The notes: generated by a model not told the origin, from the letters alone. 64,000 bases of DNA from an uncultured Aquimarina sp. (GCA_947498455.1 CANMKK010000011.1:62001-126000), one strand, 5' to 3'. Counted from the first letter of the stretch, positions 27,514 through 35,861 are shown. Numbers and translations are program-made.

Positions 27514-30441
27514 GTGCAGGATATTATAAAAAATTACATCTCTTACTTTATTCTCCTTTTTACCTTTACCTCTTTTTCTCAGGAATTTAGTCCATTAGTT
27601 ATGGAGCAAAATTTAGAAGATCAAAAGAGATGGGTGGATAGTATCTATAATAGGATGACATTAAAAGAAAAAGTTGGTCAACTATTTATGGTAGATGTGT
27701 TTTCTTCGGATTCTAAAAAAGAAACTGATAAAATAAAGCGACTAATAGAAGAATTTCATATTGGAGGAATTATTTTTTCAAAAGGAGGGCCAAAACGACA
27801 GGCTAAATTAAATAATGAGTATCAGACACTTTCTAAAGTCCCATTACTGATTGGAATGGATGCAGAATGGGGATTGGCAATGAGGTTAGATTCTACCAAA
27901 GCATTTCCATGGAATATGACTTTAGGGGCAATTCAGGATAATGAATTGATTGAGGAAACCGGGAGGCAAATAGCACGACATTGTAAAAGATTAGGTGTGC
28001 ACATTAATTTTGCTCCAGTAGTTGATATAAATACCAATCCCAAAAATCCAATTATCGGAAATCGTTCCTTTGGGGAAGATAAAGATAATGTAACAGAGAA
28101 GGCATTAGCCTTTATGAAAGGAATGCAAAAAGAAGGGGTTTTAGCCAGTGCCAAACATTTTCCGGGACATGGAGATACCGATAGTGATTCGCATAAAACG
28201 TTACCAACAATTAATTTTGATCAAAAAAGGATAGACAGTATAGAGCTATATCCATATCGTGCATTGATCAAAGAAGGACTATCTAGTGTAATGACCGCTC
28301 ACCTTAATATTCCTAGTTTAGAACCTAGATCAGGATACCCTTCGTCTATTTCAGAAAATGTGGTTACCAATGTGTTAAAAGATAGTTTAAAATTTAACGG
28401 GTTAATTATAACAGATGCACTAAATATGAAAGGAGCTTCTGATTTTAAATCCCCTGGAGAAATTGATCTTGCTGCTTTTTTAGCAGGAAATGATATTTTA
28501 TTAATCTCTGAAGATGTCCCTTTAGCTTCTCAGAAAATAATTTCTGAATATTACTCCGGAGTAATTACAGAAGAACGTTTAGCACATTCTGTACGTAAAA
28601 TTCTATTTGCTAAATATAAAGCAGGTTTGAATGCATATAAACCTGTAAGTACAGAGTATATCTATGAAGAACTAAATAGTATCAAAAACGAAGTCCTGCA
28701 TCATAAACTTGTAGAAAATTCACTTACAGTAATTAAGAATGATAGAGCAATTTTACCTGTTAAGAATTTAGATATAAAAAATGTAGCCTACGTATCATTA
28801 GGAGATGATTCTGGAGAAGTGTTTTTAGAAGAATTAAATAAATATACTAAGGTAGATTGGGTAAAAGGAAATCAATTACCGGATATATTAGATCAGTTAA
28901 GGAATTATAATTATGTAATAGTCGGTTTGCACAAATCAAATGGTTCTCCTTGGAAAGATTATAAGTTTAAGGACAAAGAATTAGTTTGGTTATATGAAAT
29001 TGCTAGATTAAATAACACAGTATTGAGCATTTTTTCTCGCCCTTATGCTATGCTAGATATGCAAACAACTACCAATTTTGAAGGAATTGTAATGGCATAT
29101 CAAAATAGTGAAGTGGCTCAACAAAAAGTTGCACAGCTAATTTTTGGAGGTATTGGTGCACAAGGAAAATTACCTGTAAGCCTTACAGAAGAGTATCCAA
29201 TAGGAACTGGTCTTGAGATAAAACCATTAAAAAGATTGTCTTATGGATTACCAGAATCTGTAGGTATGAATTCCCATAAGTTAGAGCGTATCGATTCTAT
29301 TGTTGATATCGCTTTAAAAGAGAATATGACACCAGGACTACAGCTTATTGTGGCAAGAAAAGGAAAAGTAATTTACAATAAAAACTATGGATATCATACC
29401 TATAATAAGGTTCGAAAAGTAAAAGGTTCAGATATTTATGATTTGGCATCTTTAACCAAAATTTTGGCTACATTACCTTTAACAATGGAACTCAAGGATG
29501 CTGGTATTTTATCACTAAATAGTCGTATAGGAGAAATGCTTCCTTCTTTTGCCGGTTCTAATAAAGAGCATATTACTATACGATCAATGTTATCTCATTA
29601 TGCAAGATTAAAAGCTTGGATTCCTTTTTATTTAAAAACATTGGATACAGCTACCTTAAAACCTGATAAAAAATATTACCGAAACACCGTTTCAGATGAT
29701 TTCAATATCAAGGTCACTAATAATTTATATCTAAGAAAAGATATGAAAGACTCTTTGATAGTGAGAATTAAGGAAAGTGAATTAAGAAAAAAACTTAGTT
29801 ATAAATATAGTGACTTACCATATTACTTAATGAAAGAATATATCGAAAATCATTATGGTAATACATTAGATGCATTAACTCAGCAGCATTTCTACAAGTC
29901 TTTGGGAGCAAGCAATATGGGGTATTTACCGCTAAATAGATTTAAGAAAAAGCGTATTGTTCCCACAGAGGATGATCAGGCTTTTAGAGGAGAAATTGTA
30001 CATGGATTCGTACATGACCAAGGTGCTGCCATGTTTGGAGGAATTGGAGGGCATGCTGGATTATTTGCCAATGCCAATGATGTTACTAAAATTATGCAAA
30101 TGTATCTTAATGGAGGGTATTATGGAGGAAAACAATATATTCAAAATAGTACAATTCAGGAATTTAACACCTGCCACTACTGTTATAAAAATGTACGAAG
30201 GGGAGTAGGGTTTGATAAACCCCAATTAGGTGAAATTGGACCTACTTGTGGTTGCATTTCTCGGAATAGTTATGGACATAGCGGTTTTACAGGAACCTTC
30301 ACTTGGGCCGATCCAGAAGAAGAGATAGTGTATGTTTTTCTCAGTAATAGGACGTTCCCAGATTCTGCCAATCGCAAATTAATATCCAATGATATTCGTT
30401 CGGAAATCCAACGAGTTATTTATGAAGCAATTGATTATTGA
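27514..30441 (+). CDS. Glycoside hydrolase family 3 / serine hydrolase (beta-lactamase-like) fusion protein
   Basis: The 975-residue exported protein starts at GTG and has a signal peptide (IIKNYISYFILLFTFTSFSQ). Residues about 35-370 are a GH3 domain: VGQLFMVDVFSS, the NagZ-type KHFPGHGDTDSDSHKTLP (about 213-230), and the nucleophile region ITDALNMKGAS (about 298-308). A C-terminal GH3 domain follows. Residues about 595-975 are a penicillin-binding/class C beta-lactamase-like serine hydrolase: catalytic SLTK (about 644-647), YSDL (about 764), and the third-motif position as YGHSGFTG (about 920). The pairing suggests peptidoglycan or muropeptide processing in the periplasm. Catalytic residues appear intact in both halves. 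Confidence 0.9.
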   Translation: MQDIIKNYISYFILLFTFTSFSQEFSPLVMEQNLEDQKRWVDSIYNRMTLKEKVGQLFMVDVFSSDSKKETDKIKRLIEEFHIGGIIFSKGGPKRQAKLNNEYQTLSKVPLLIGMDAEWGLAMRLDSTKAFPWNMTLGAIQDNELIEETGRQIARHCKRLGVHINFAPVVDINTNPKNPIIGNRSFGEDKDNVTEKALAFMKGMQKEGVLASAKHFPGHGDTDSDSHKTLPTINFDQKRIDSIELYPYRALIKEGLSSVMTAHLNIPSLEPRSGYPSSISENVVTNVLKDSLKFNGLIITDALNMKGASDFKSPGEIDLAAFLAGNDILLISEDVPLASQKIISEYYSGVITEERLAHSVRKILFAKYKAGLNAYKPVSTEYIYEELNSIKNEVLHHKLVENSLTVIKNDRAILPVKNLDIKNVAYVSLGDDSGEVFLEELNKYTKVDWVKGNQLPDILDQLRNYNYVIVGLHKSNGSPWKDYKFKDKELVWLYEIARLNNTVLSIFSRPYAMLDMQTTTNFEGIVMAYQNSEVAQQKVAQLIFGGIGAQGKLPVSLTEEYPIGTGLEIKPLKRLSYGLPESVGMNSHKLERIDSIVDIALKENMTPGLQLIVARKGKVIYNKNYGYHTYNKVRKVKGSDIYDLASLTKILATLPLTMELKDAGILSLNSRIGEMLPSFAGSNKEHITIRSMLSHYARLKAWIPFYLKTLDTATLKPDKKYYRNTVSDDFNIKVTNNLYLRKDMKDSLIVRIKESELRKKLSYKYSDLPYYLMKEYIENHYGNTLDALTQQHFYKSLGASNMGYLPLNRFKKKRIVPTEDDQAFRGEIVHGFVHDQGAAMFGGIGGHAGLFANANDVTKIMQMYLNGGYYGGKQYIQNSTIQEFNTCHYCYKNVRRGVGFDKPQLGEIGPTCGCISRNSYGHSGFTGTFTWADPEEEIVYVFLSNRTFPDSANRKLISNDIRSEIQRVIYEAIDY

Positions 30442-30458
30442 TTTGTTAGTGTGTAAAA

Positions 30459-30485
30459 GTACTTTACTTAGTTAAGTACGTTTTT
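30459..30485 (+). terminator. Probable terminator after the GH3 fusion gene
   Basis: GTACTTTAC (30459-30467) and GTTAAGTAC (30471-30479) form a 9-bp stem with one mismatch and a 3-base loop, followed by GTTTTT. It lies 18 bases downstream of the stop codon. Confidence 0.6.
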
Positions 30486-30947
30486 GAAATATAAATTTTT
30501 TATTACATACAACAACTACTCGAAAGTTTTTAGCAAAAAAATCTGGTTTTGTCAAAGACAAAAATACCTTACGACATAGCATAAGCTGTGGGCGAGATGA
30601 TTCAGTGGAGAGCCTTTTCTTTTGTTTTTTTTGTTCAGTTTTTACTTCTGTTATCTTGCTTATTTTCAGTAAGAAAGTAAAATATGCTATATCTTTTTTA
30701 AAAATAAAGTGATTTTTAGGGTAACATATTGATGTTTCATGACATATATATATAGTGAATGACACATTTCATGGGTAGGCAAACAATTGAAAGTGTCAAT
30801 AACAGAAAATCAAAAGCTACAGTAATACTGGGGTTTATATGCTGTAGCTTGATTTTTTGTATAGTATTGAATATCAAAAAACTGGAATTATTTTCATTTT
30901 CTCATTTTAAAACGATTAATTTGCAGCTTTTTAAATTTTTCTAAATA
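30486..30947 (+). other. Intergenic region ahead of the secretion operon, with an imperfect hairpin
   Basis: I see no convincing gene. Reading frames at 30765-30472 (minus) and 30759-30944 (plus) have biased composition and no motif. An imperfect hairpin is formed by AAAATCAAAAGCTACAG (30807-30823) and CTGTAGCTTGATTTT (30843-30857), followed by a short T run. It could terminate read-through or regulate the operon. A weak promoter lies at 30893-30923. Confidence 0.5.
30893..30923 (+). promoter_or_regulatory. Candidate promoter of the T2SS-like operon
   Basis: TTTC (30893-30896) and TTAATTTG (30916-30923) are separated by 19 bases. Each differs by one base from the Bacteroidota consensus (TTTG and TAnnTTTG). 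The -7 box lies 24 bases before the first gene of the operon. Confidence 0.4.
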
Positions 30948-31688
30948 ATGAAATTGTTTTTTACACTAATTTTTGTAATAGGATCTGTTCAGTATGTTGA
31001 TAATGATGGGAGTAGGAGGATTATTTCTGATGATAACTTCAATTATGTATTTTATATTTCAGATAAAAATAGTAACAATTATAAAAACTATAAAGACTAT
31101 TATTGGTTTAAAACCGGTAAGGTTAATTCTTCTAAAGGCGGTAGTAATGGAAAACTATTGCATGGTATATATAAAAAATCATATAAAGACCGTGTTTTAG
31201 CAGAACAAGGAGAATTCCATTATGGTTTGAAAGATAAAGAATGGGTTAGTTGGTATAATAACGGAGAAATAAAAGAAATCCATAATTGGAATAAAGGAAT
31301 TGCTACAGGAAAATATCAAAAATACCTTGAGTCGGGAGAGTTACTTATTACAGGTACCTATAGAAGTAATAGAAAACACGGTAGATGGATTAATCATCAA
31401 GTAAAGGATACATTGTATTTTAAAAAGGGAGAAACAGTAGTAGAACAACCGGAGGAAGAGAAAATAGAGAAAACCGAAGATGTAGAAAAGAAAAACTTTC
31501 TTAGTAAGGTCAAGGATTTCTTTAAAAGCTTTAAAAATATTTTCAAGAAAAAAACTCCAGAAGAAAAAGAAGAGTTGAAAAAACAAAAAGAAATTAAGAA
31601 GAAACAAAAAGAGTTGGATAAAAAGCGTAAAGAGCTTACTAAGAAAAAAAAGTCAAAGAAAGATAAGGATCAAACGAAACAAAATTAG
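30948..31688 (+). CDS. YwqK/MORN-repeat-like exported protein with a lysine-rich tail, first gene of the T2SS-like operon
   Basis: The 246-residue product begins with a short hydrophobic segment (MKLFFTLIFVIGSVQ), compatible with a signal peptide. Residues about 65-150 hold repeats of the YwqK/MORN type: GEFHYGLKDKEWVSWYNNGE, IATGKYQKYLESGELLITG, and GTYRSNRKHGRWIN. The final about 80 residues are a highly charged coiled-coil-like tail (many KKQKE and KKRKE units). YwqK proteins are often named antitoxins, but here the gene abuts the next secretion gene (stop at 31688, start at 31689), so a structural or assembly role in the machine is likelier. The function is unknown. Confidence 0.65.
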   Translation: MKLFFTLIFVIGSVQYVDNDGSRRIISDDNFNYVFYISDKNSNNYKNYKDYYWFKTGKVNSSKGGSNGKLLHGIYKKSYKDRVLAEQGEFHYGLKDKEWVSWYNNGEIKEIHNWNKGIATGKYQKYLESGELLITGTYRSNRKHGRWINHQVKDTLYFKKGETVVEQPEEEKIEKTEDVEKKNFLSKVKDFFKSFKNIFKKKTPEEKEELKKQKEIKKKQKELDKKRKELTKKKKSKKDKDQTKQN

Positions 31689-32921
31689 ATGTTAAAAGCT
31701 GGTTCTCTATTGTATGCGATATATGTTTGTCTCATCATTGCTATTTTAAGTGGTGGACTCATCTATATGTTTACAATAAACAAAACACTAGCTACAAGAC
31801 AACAGATAAAAGAGCAGCTGATTGATAGGTGCGATGCTTGTTTTGATTATTTTTTATCTAATCATAAGGTGTTTGATAAGAATACTATTGGTAAAACAAA
31901 CCTGTTTAATGATGGTCTTATATGTGAGTTCGAGAAAAAACGTTGGGGTATGTATTCTATACTACAGGGAAAATCCTTTTTTAAGAAGGATACTATTAAT
32001 AAAGGATATATTGTAGGCCATACAGGAGTAGAAAACCCTCTGGCGTTATATATGTGCGATTTTGGGGAAGAGCTCAAAATTTCTGGCACGACAATAATTA
32101 AGGGAAATGTTAAACTACCAAAAAAAAGATATAAGGTTGTAAATATATTAGGGAATCAGCAAGCAAATAACCCAAAAATAGAAGGAAATATCTCTGTGTC
32201 TTCTCAAAATTTGCCTAAAATAAATACCCCAGAATTACAGTATCCGAGAAATATAGAAGAATCAACACTCGAAAAATTAAAGAATAAAGAGGTTATTTTT
32301 AGGGGATTCGATCAGAAAACGGTTGTTATCTATATGGGTAAGAATGAATCTTTAGATAGACTACATATAAAAGGAAATTTTATTATAAAATCTTTGGATA
32401 CGATTCGGATTAATGATACTTCCAAAATAGAAGATGTTATCATTCAGGCTCCGAAAGTTATAATAGAAGAAAACTTTGAGGGAAGCATTCAGGTATATGC
32501 AGAAAAGGAAGTAGAAATAGAATCAGATGTTAAATTAAGGTACCCATCTAGCATCGTAATAAAGGATTCAACAAGAGATTATGAAAAGAAAATTACAATA
32601 GGAGAGAATGCAGTAATTTATGGAGGTATTGTATTAGATGGATCTAGTTTTAGGGAAAAGCAGAATAATTATATAAAAATTGAAGAAAATTCTTTAGTAG
32701 TAGGGGATATATATTGTAATGGTATTATGGAGTTAAAAGGTAGTGTGATTGGTTCTTTGTATACACATAAATTACAGTTAGAAACACGTAGTTCTAAATA
32801 TGCTGATGTGATTCTAAATGGAGTAGTAGATGTAACCGGATTACCAGCAAATTTTGTGCGGTTGCCATTATTTGCAAACATAGGAGATGAAAGACTTGAA
32901 CGAATCAAAAACATACAATAA
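31689..32921 (+). CDS. Large GspK-like candidate pseudopilin with a beta-helix-like body
   Basis: This 410-residue protein starts MLKAG followed by SLLYAIYVCLIIAILSGG, so a prepilin-type cleavage after Gly5 and a long hydrophobic helix are plausible, although the usual Glu at +5 is absent. GspK, the large tip pseudopilin of type II systems, also lacks Glu5. After residue 100 the sequence becomes a series of short beta-strand repeats (ISGTTIIKGNVKL, IEGNISVSSQNLP, LHIKGNFIIKSLD, IEENSLVVGDIYCNGIMELK) resembling a right-handed beta-helix or bactofilin-like fold. It has no stretch resembling a known enzyme. The gene abuts its upstream neighbour and overlaps the next by 35 bases. Confidence 0.55.
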   Translation: MLKAGSLLYAIYVCLIIAILSGGLIYMFTINKTLATRQQIKEQLIDRCDACFDYFLSNHKVFDKNTIGKTNLFNDGLICEFEKKRWGMYSILQGKSFFKKDTINKGYIVGHTGVENPLALYMCDFGEELKISGTTIIKGNVKLPKKRYKVVNILGNQQANNPKIEGNISVSSQNLPKINTPELQYPRNIEESTLEKLKNKEVIFRGFDQKTVVIYMGKNESLDRLHIKGNFIIKSLDTIRINDTSKIEDVIIQAPKVIIEENFEGSIQVYAEKEVEIESDVKLRYPSSIVIKDSTRDYEKKITIGENAVIYGGIVLDGSSFREKQNNYIKIEENSLVVGDIYCNGIMELKGSVIGSLYTHKLQLETRSSKYADVILNGVVDVTGLPANFVRLPLFANIGDERLERIKNIQ

Positions 32922-33264
32922 GTATTTCCTAAATGGAAGTTCATTGATCGAATCTGTAATTGCAATTACGATCATTGCAACTTGCCTATTAATAGCTATT
33001 AGATTATATGCAATGGTACTAAGTAGTAGCGATTCATTACGTTCTTATAAAATAAAGTTTAAAGTAGCTCAGTTATACAATGAAGCCAGAATAGCCCAGG
33101 ATTTTGGTGATGAGTTATACGATTATAAAACATTTTCCATACGTAAAACTGTTGAAGAATATGAAGGAAATAAAGAGTTAAAACAATTAAAATATACGGT
33201 TATAAACTCAGAAGATACATTAGTTTATAATTATTTATTGCTAAAAAAAAGGTTGAATGAGTAA
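32887..33264 (+). CDS. Minor pseudopilin (GspI-like)
   Basis: A 125-residue protein with a canonical type IV prepilin signature: leader ending LNG, then SSLIESVIAITIIATCLLIA (residues 18-37), so Gly is at -1 and Glu at +5 of the mature protein. A soluble domain of about 85 residues follows. Position between the GspK-like gene and another minor pseudopilin suggests the GspI role, but with this little sequence the letter is an inference. The longest start overlaps the upstream gene by 35 bases; later starts are possible. Confidence 0.72.
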   Translation: MKDLNESKTYNKYFLNGSSLIESVIAITIIATCLLIAIRLYAMVLSSSDSLRSYKIKFKVAQLYNEARIAQDFGDELYDYKTFSIRKTVEEYEGNKELKQLKYTVINSEDTLVYNYLLLKKRLNE

Positions 33265-33721
33265 AGTAAAAGCATTTACAATATTAGAAATGCTAATTAA
33301 TCTTACGATTATGTCTATCATAATGGGGTTAATATATTTTGCGTATTCTTCATTTGTGCAACAAGTGATTAATTATCAAAGCTCTATAGAACAGCAGAAT
33401 AAGCTATCGAGAACGTATGTACAATTAAAGGCGGATTTTTATAATGCCGATAGAATAGTTAGAAACAACAAGGACTTTGCTATTCTAAAATATAATACTA
33501 AAGAAATAAGATATAAGGTTACAGGTACCTATTTAATAAGAAATCAAGCAGGCATGTTAGATACATTACAAATAGACGACATACATATGGAATCGAATCT
33601 TAATCTAATTACGAAAGAAGAATTGATTACCAAAATGGTGGTGAAAACAATGTTATTTGAAGAACCGATAGAGTTTATGGTTATCAAAGAGTATGCTCCT
33701 AATCTTACGATCAAGTTATAA
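33257..33721 (+). CDS. Minor pseudopilin (GspJ-like)
   Basis: This 154-residue protein has a short leader MSKVKA followed by FTILEMLINLTIMSIIMGLI, a textbook prepilin N-terminus with Phe at +1 and Glu at +5. The -1 residue is Ala instead of the usual Gly. The rest is a mixed alpha/beta domain (residues 30-154) without further motifs. Its start overlaps the preceding pseudopilin gene by 8 bases and its stop overlaps the gspF start by one base (TAATG), implying coupled translation. Confidence 0.75.
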   Translation: MSKVKAFTILEMLINLTIMSIIMGLIYFAYSSFVQQVINYQSSIEQQNKLSRTYVQLKADFYNADRIVRNNKDFAILKYNTKEIRYKVTGTYLIRNQAGMLDTLQIDDIHMESNLNLITKEELITKMVVKTMLFEEPIEFMVIKEYAPNLTIKL

Positions 33722-34869
33722 TGGGAATAGATGTAAGTAAAATACATAAGAATACTAAAACCATTACGGTTAATAAAAAGGAGTCATCTTCTACAGGTAA
33801 CTTCTTTACCAAGGAAATTAGTTTTTCTAAAAAAGTAGGGGCAAAGGAAAAAGAAGTTTTGTATAAAGATTTAGCAACTTTAATTAATGCGGGTGTTGAT
33901 TTTAAGACATCTATGGATATACTGGCTAATCAGCAAAAGAAAGAATATCTTAAACAATTAATTTTAGATGTAAAAGCACAAATAGTAAAAGGAAAAAGTT
34001 TTTATGAAGCATTAGAAGAAACAGGTAAGTTTTCACCTTATGAATATTTTAGTATTAAGATAGGAGAAGAAACTAAAAAATTAGATATCGTTTTACTAGA
34101 ACTTCATAAGTATTTTAAACGTCAGATTAAGTTAAGAAAGCAGATTATTTCTGTAATAACCTATCCTTCGTTTGTATTGGTATTAACATTTGGGGTTTTG
34201 TATTTTATGCTTACATACGTAGTACCGATGTTTAAATCTGTATTTAATCAGTTTGATGGGGATTTGCCTGCACTCACTAAAAATATAATTATTCTATCAG
34301 AAAAATTTCCATCTATTTTTATTGGAATTGCCATAGTAGTAATAACTATTGTGTTTTTAATAAAAATCTATGGACAAAATCCAGGTTTTAGAAATTTTAA
34401 ATCAAAACTAATACTGAAGATTCCTTTTTTCGGAAGACTTGTTAAAATGGTATATCTGGCTAGATATTGTCAGTTTTTGGATTTGTTATTGACATCCAAA
34501 ACTTCACTGACAGAGTCTTTGGATATGGTAAAAAAAATGATAGGTTTTTACCCCATAGAATCTTCTATTGATTCTATAAGAAAAGATGTGATAAAAGGAG
34601 TTCCTTTTGCTGCAGCAATGAAAAAACATAAGATTTATGAATATAAATTAATATCTATGGTAGAAGTTGCTGAAGAAATTAATGAATTAGATACTATGTT
34701 TTCTCGATTAGCAGATGAGTATGATGAAGAAGTAGAACATAAAACCAAAATGATAGGAGTAATTTTAGAGCCAGTAATAATCATTGTTATCGGCTTGATT
34801 GTTGGTTTGATAATGATTGCGATGTACGCTCCGATGTTCGATTTAAGTAAAATAATTAACGGAAATTAA
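33721..34869 (+). CDS. Type II secretion / type IV pilus inner-membrane platform protein (GspF/PilC family)
   Basis: The 382-residue protein has the two-copy GspF layout. The first T2SSF domain starts around KEVLYKDLATLINAGVDFK (about residues 43-61), and includes KGKSFYEALEETGKFSPYE. A membrane segment lies near YPSFVLVLTFGVLYFMLTYV (about 154-173). The second domain has YLARYCQFLDLLLTSKTSL (about 243-261), and the C-terminus is VILEPVIIIVIGLIVGLIMI (about 344-363). The protein anchors pseudopilus assembly and contacts the GspE ATPase. It lacks an obvious extra domain. Confidence 0.95.
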   Translation: MGIDVSKIHKNTKTITVNKKESSSTGNFFTKEISFSKKVGAKEKEVLYKDLATLINAGVDFKTSMDILANQQKKEYLKQLILDVKAQIVKGKSFYEALEETGKFSPYEYFSIKIGEETKKLDIVLLELHKYFKRQIKLRKQIISVITYPSFVLVLTFGVLYFMLTYVVPMFKSVFNQFDGDLPALTKNIIILSEKFPSIFIGIAIVVITIVFLIKIYGQNPGFRNFKSKLILKIPFFGRLVKMVYLARYCQFLDLLLTSKTSLTESLDMVKKMIGFYPIESSIDSIRKDVIKGVPFAAAMKKHKIYEYKLISMVEVAEEINELDTMFSRLADEYDEEVEHKTKMIGVILEPVIIIVIGLIVGLIMIAMYAPMFDLSKIINGN

Positions 34870-34897
34870 AAATATAGATTTTGTTGACACAATTTAA

Positions 34898-34905
34898 TAC
34901 TTTTG
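34898..34905 (+). promoter_or_regulatory. Possible internal promoter (-7 box TACTTTTG) for the major pseudopilin gene
   Basis: TACTTTTG fits TAnnTTTG exactly. A TTTG is present upstream (34880-34883) but at 14 bases, closer than the usual 19-20. The box lies inside the longest reading frame of the pilin gene. If used, translation starts at ATG 34926 or 34956, and the major subunit would be made at a higher level than its neighbours. Confidence 0.35.
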
Positions 34906-34925
34906 CAAACCCTAAATTCCCCTTA

Positions 34926-35366
34926 ATGAAATCATTAAGAACTGAAACTTTACGTATGAAACGCAAAAATAATTGGTATGCAGCAGCATATTCCATGACA
35001 GAAATCCTTATTGTACTGTGTATCATTGGTATTCTTTTATTGATGGTATTACCAAGTCAGACTTCTGTAATAACTCAAGCTAAATCTATAGAAGCTCAGA
35101 GCATGCTGAATCATCTATATGGACTAGAGAAAAATTTCTTTTTTAGGCATTCTCGATATTCCGCTGATTTTGATGAATTAGGTTTCGAACCAGCACAAAC
35201 TATTGAGCAAGGAGGACAAGCAGTATATAAAATAGAAATTATAGAAGCATCTACCAATTCTTTTAAGGCGACAGCCACCTCCTTATCGGATTTTGATGAT
35301 GATGGAAATTTCAATACTTGGGAAATTGATCAAAAGAAATCATTGAAAGAAACAGTAAAGGATTAG
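34926..35366 (+). CDS. Major pseudopilin (GspG-like) with EF-hand-like calcium loop
   Basis: I chose the ATG at 34926 over TTG at 34881; ATG at 34956 is also possible. The mature N-terminus is preceded by YAAA and reads YSMTEILIVLCIIGILLLMV, a prepilin signature with Glu at +5 and Ala at -1. After the helix comes SIEAQSMLNHLYGLEKNFFF and RYSADFDELGFEP, as in GspG/PilE-type pilins. Near the C-terminus DFDDDGNFNTWE (bases 35289-35324) fits a 12-residue EF-hand loop: acidic or Asn residues at 1, 3, 5 and 9, Gly at 6, a hydrophobic residue at 8, Glu at 12. Known GspG proteins are stabilised by calcium. It is the best candidate for the main pseudopilus subunit. Confidence 0.8.
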   Translation: MKSLRTETLRMKRKNNWYAAAYSMTEILIVLCIIGILLLMVLPSQTSVITQAKSIEAQSMLNHLYGLEKNFFFRHSRYSADFDELGFEPAQTIEQGGQAVYKIEIIEASTNSFKATATSLSDFDDDGNFNTWEIDQKKSLKETVKD

Positions 35367-35369
35367 TCT

Positions 35370-35858
35370 GTGGATATTGCTATTCAAATAATTATAATGC
35401 TATTGTTTATAGTAGTGTTTGTTCAGGATTTAAAATTCAGAGCAATACATATGCTATTGCCTATTGGTATCATTATTTTAGGTTTTGTAGCTTATTTTAG
35501 AAATGGACACCATTACTTAGGTTTGGTATACAATTTAGTGTTTTTAGTAATCACTTTTAGTGGATTGTATCTATACCTATCTATAAAAAAGAAAAACTTT
35601 AAAAATCCTTTTAAGCAAACAATGGGCTTAGGAGATCTGCTATTTTTTATAGCAGTAATACCGTTTTTCTCAACCTACAATTATATACTTTTTTTTATAT
35701 CGGGGATGATCTTTTCAATAATTGGGTTCTTATTGATAAAACTTTTTAATAAAACAGATTTGGTTCCATTAGCAGGACTTTTGGCATTGTATATAGCGCT
35801 ATTAAAAATAGGGCAGTATAGCACAGGTATTGATATTTTCTTTACTAAAATTATATAA
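35370..35858 (+). CDS. Minimal A24-type prepilin peptidase (GspO/PilD-like, no methylase domain)
   Basis: This 162-residue membrane protein, starting at GTG, has about six hydrophobic segments and the two catalytic aspartates of GxGD proteases: VVFVQDLKFRAI (Asp about residue 20) and TMGLGDLLFFIA (Asp about 88). The N-terminal domain of full PilD enzymes, which carries the zinc cysteines and the N-methyltransferase activity, is absent. It is therefore expected to cleave the leaders of the pseudopilins in this operon without methylating them, unless another enzyme does so. It lies between the major pseudopilin and gspE with gaps of 3 bases. Confidence 0.78.
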   Translation: MDIAIQIIIMLLFIVVFVQDLKFRAIHMLLPIGIIILGFVAYFRNGHHYLGLVYNLVFLVITFSGLYLYLSIKKKNFKNPFKQTMGLGDLLFFIAVIPFFSTYNYILFFISGMIFSIIGFLLIKLFNKTDLVPLAGLLALYIALLKIGQYSTGIDIFFTKII

Positions 35859-35861
35859 GGA

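Noticed and set aside
30472..30765. Minus-strand frame of 97 codons between the GH3 gene and the secretion operon
   Set aside because: Composition is erratic, no domain or signal is seen, and it overlaps the probable GH3 terminator.
30759..30944. Plus-strand frame of 61 codons before the secretion operon
   Set aside because: It overlaps the hairpin at 30807-30857 and the candidate promoter, and lacks motifs.
30948..31688. Toxin-antitoxin module based on the YwqK-like repeats
   Set aside because: No toxin gene is adjacent and the gene is embedded in the secretion operon, so the antitoxin label is not supported.
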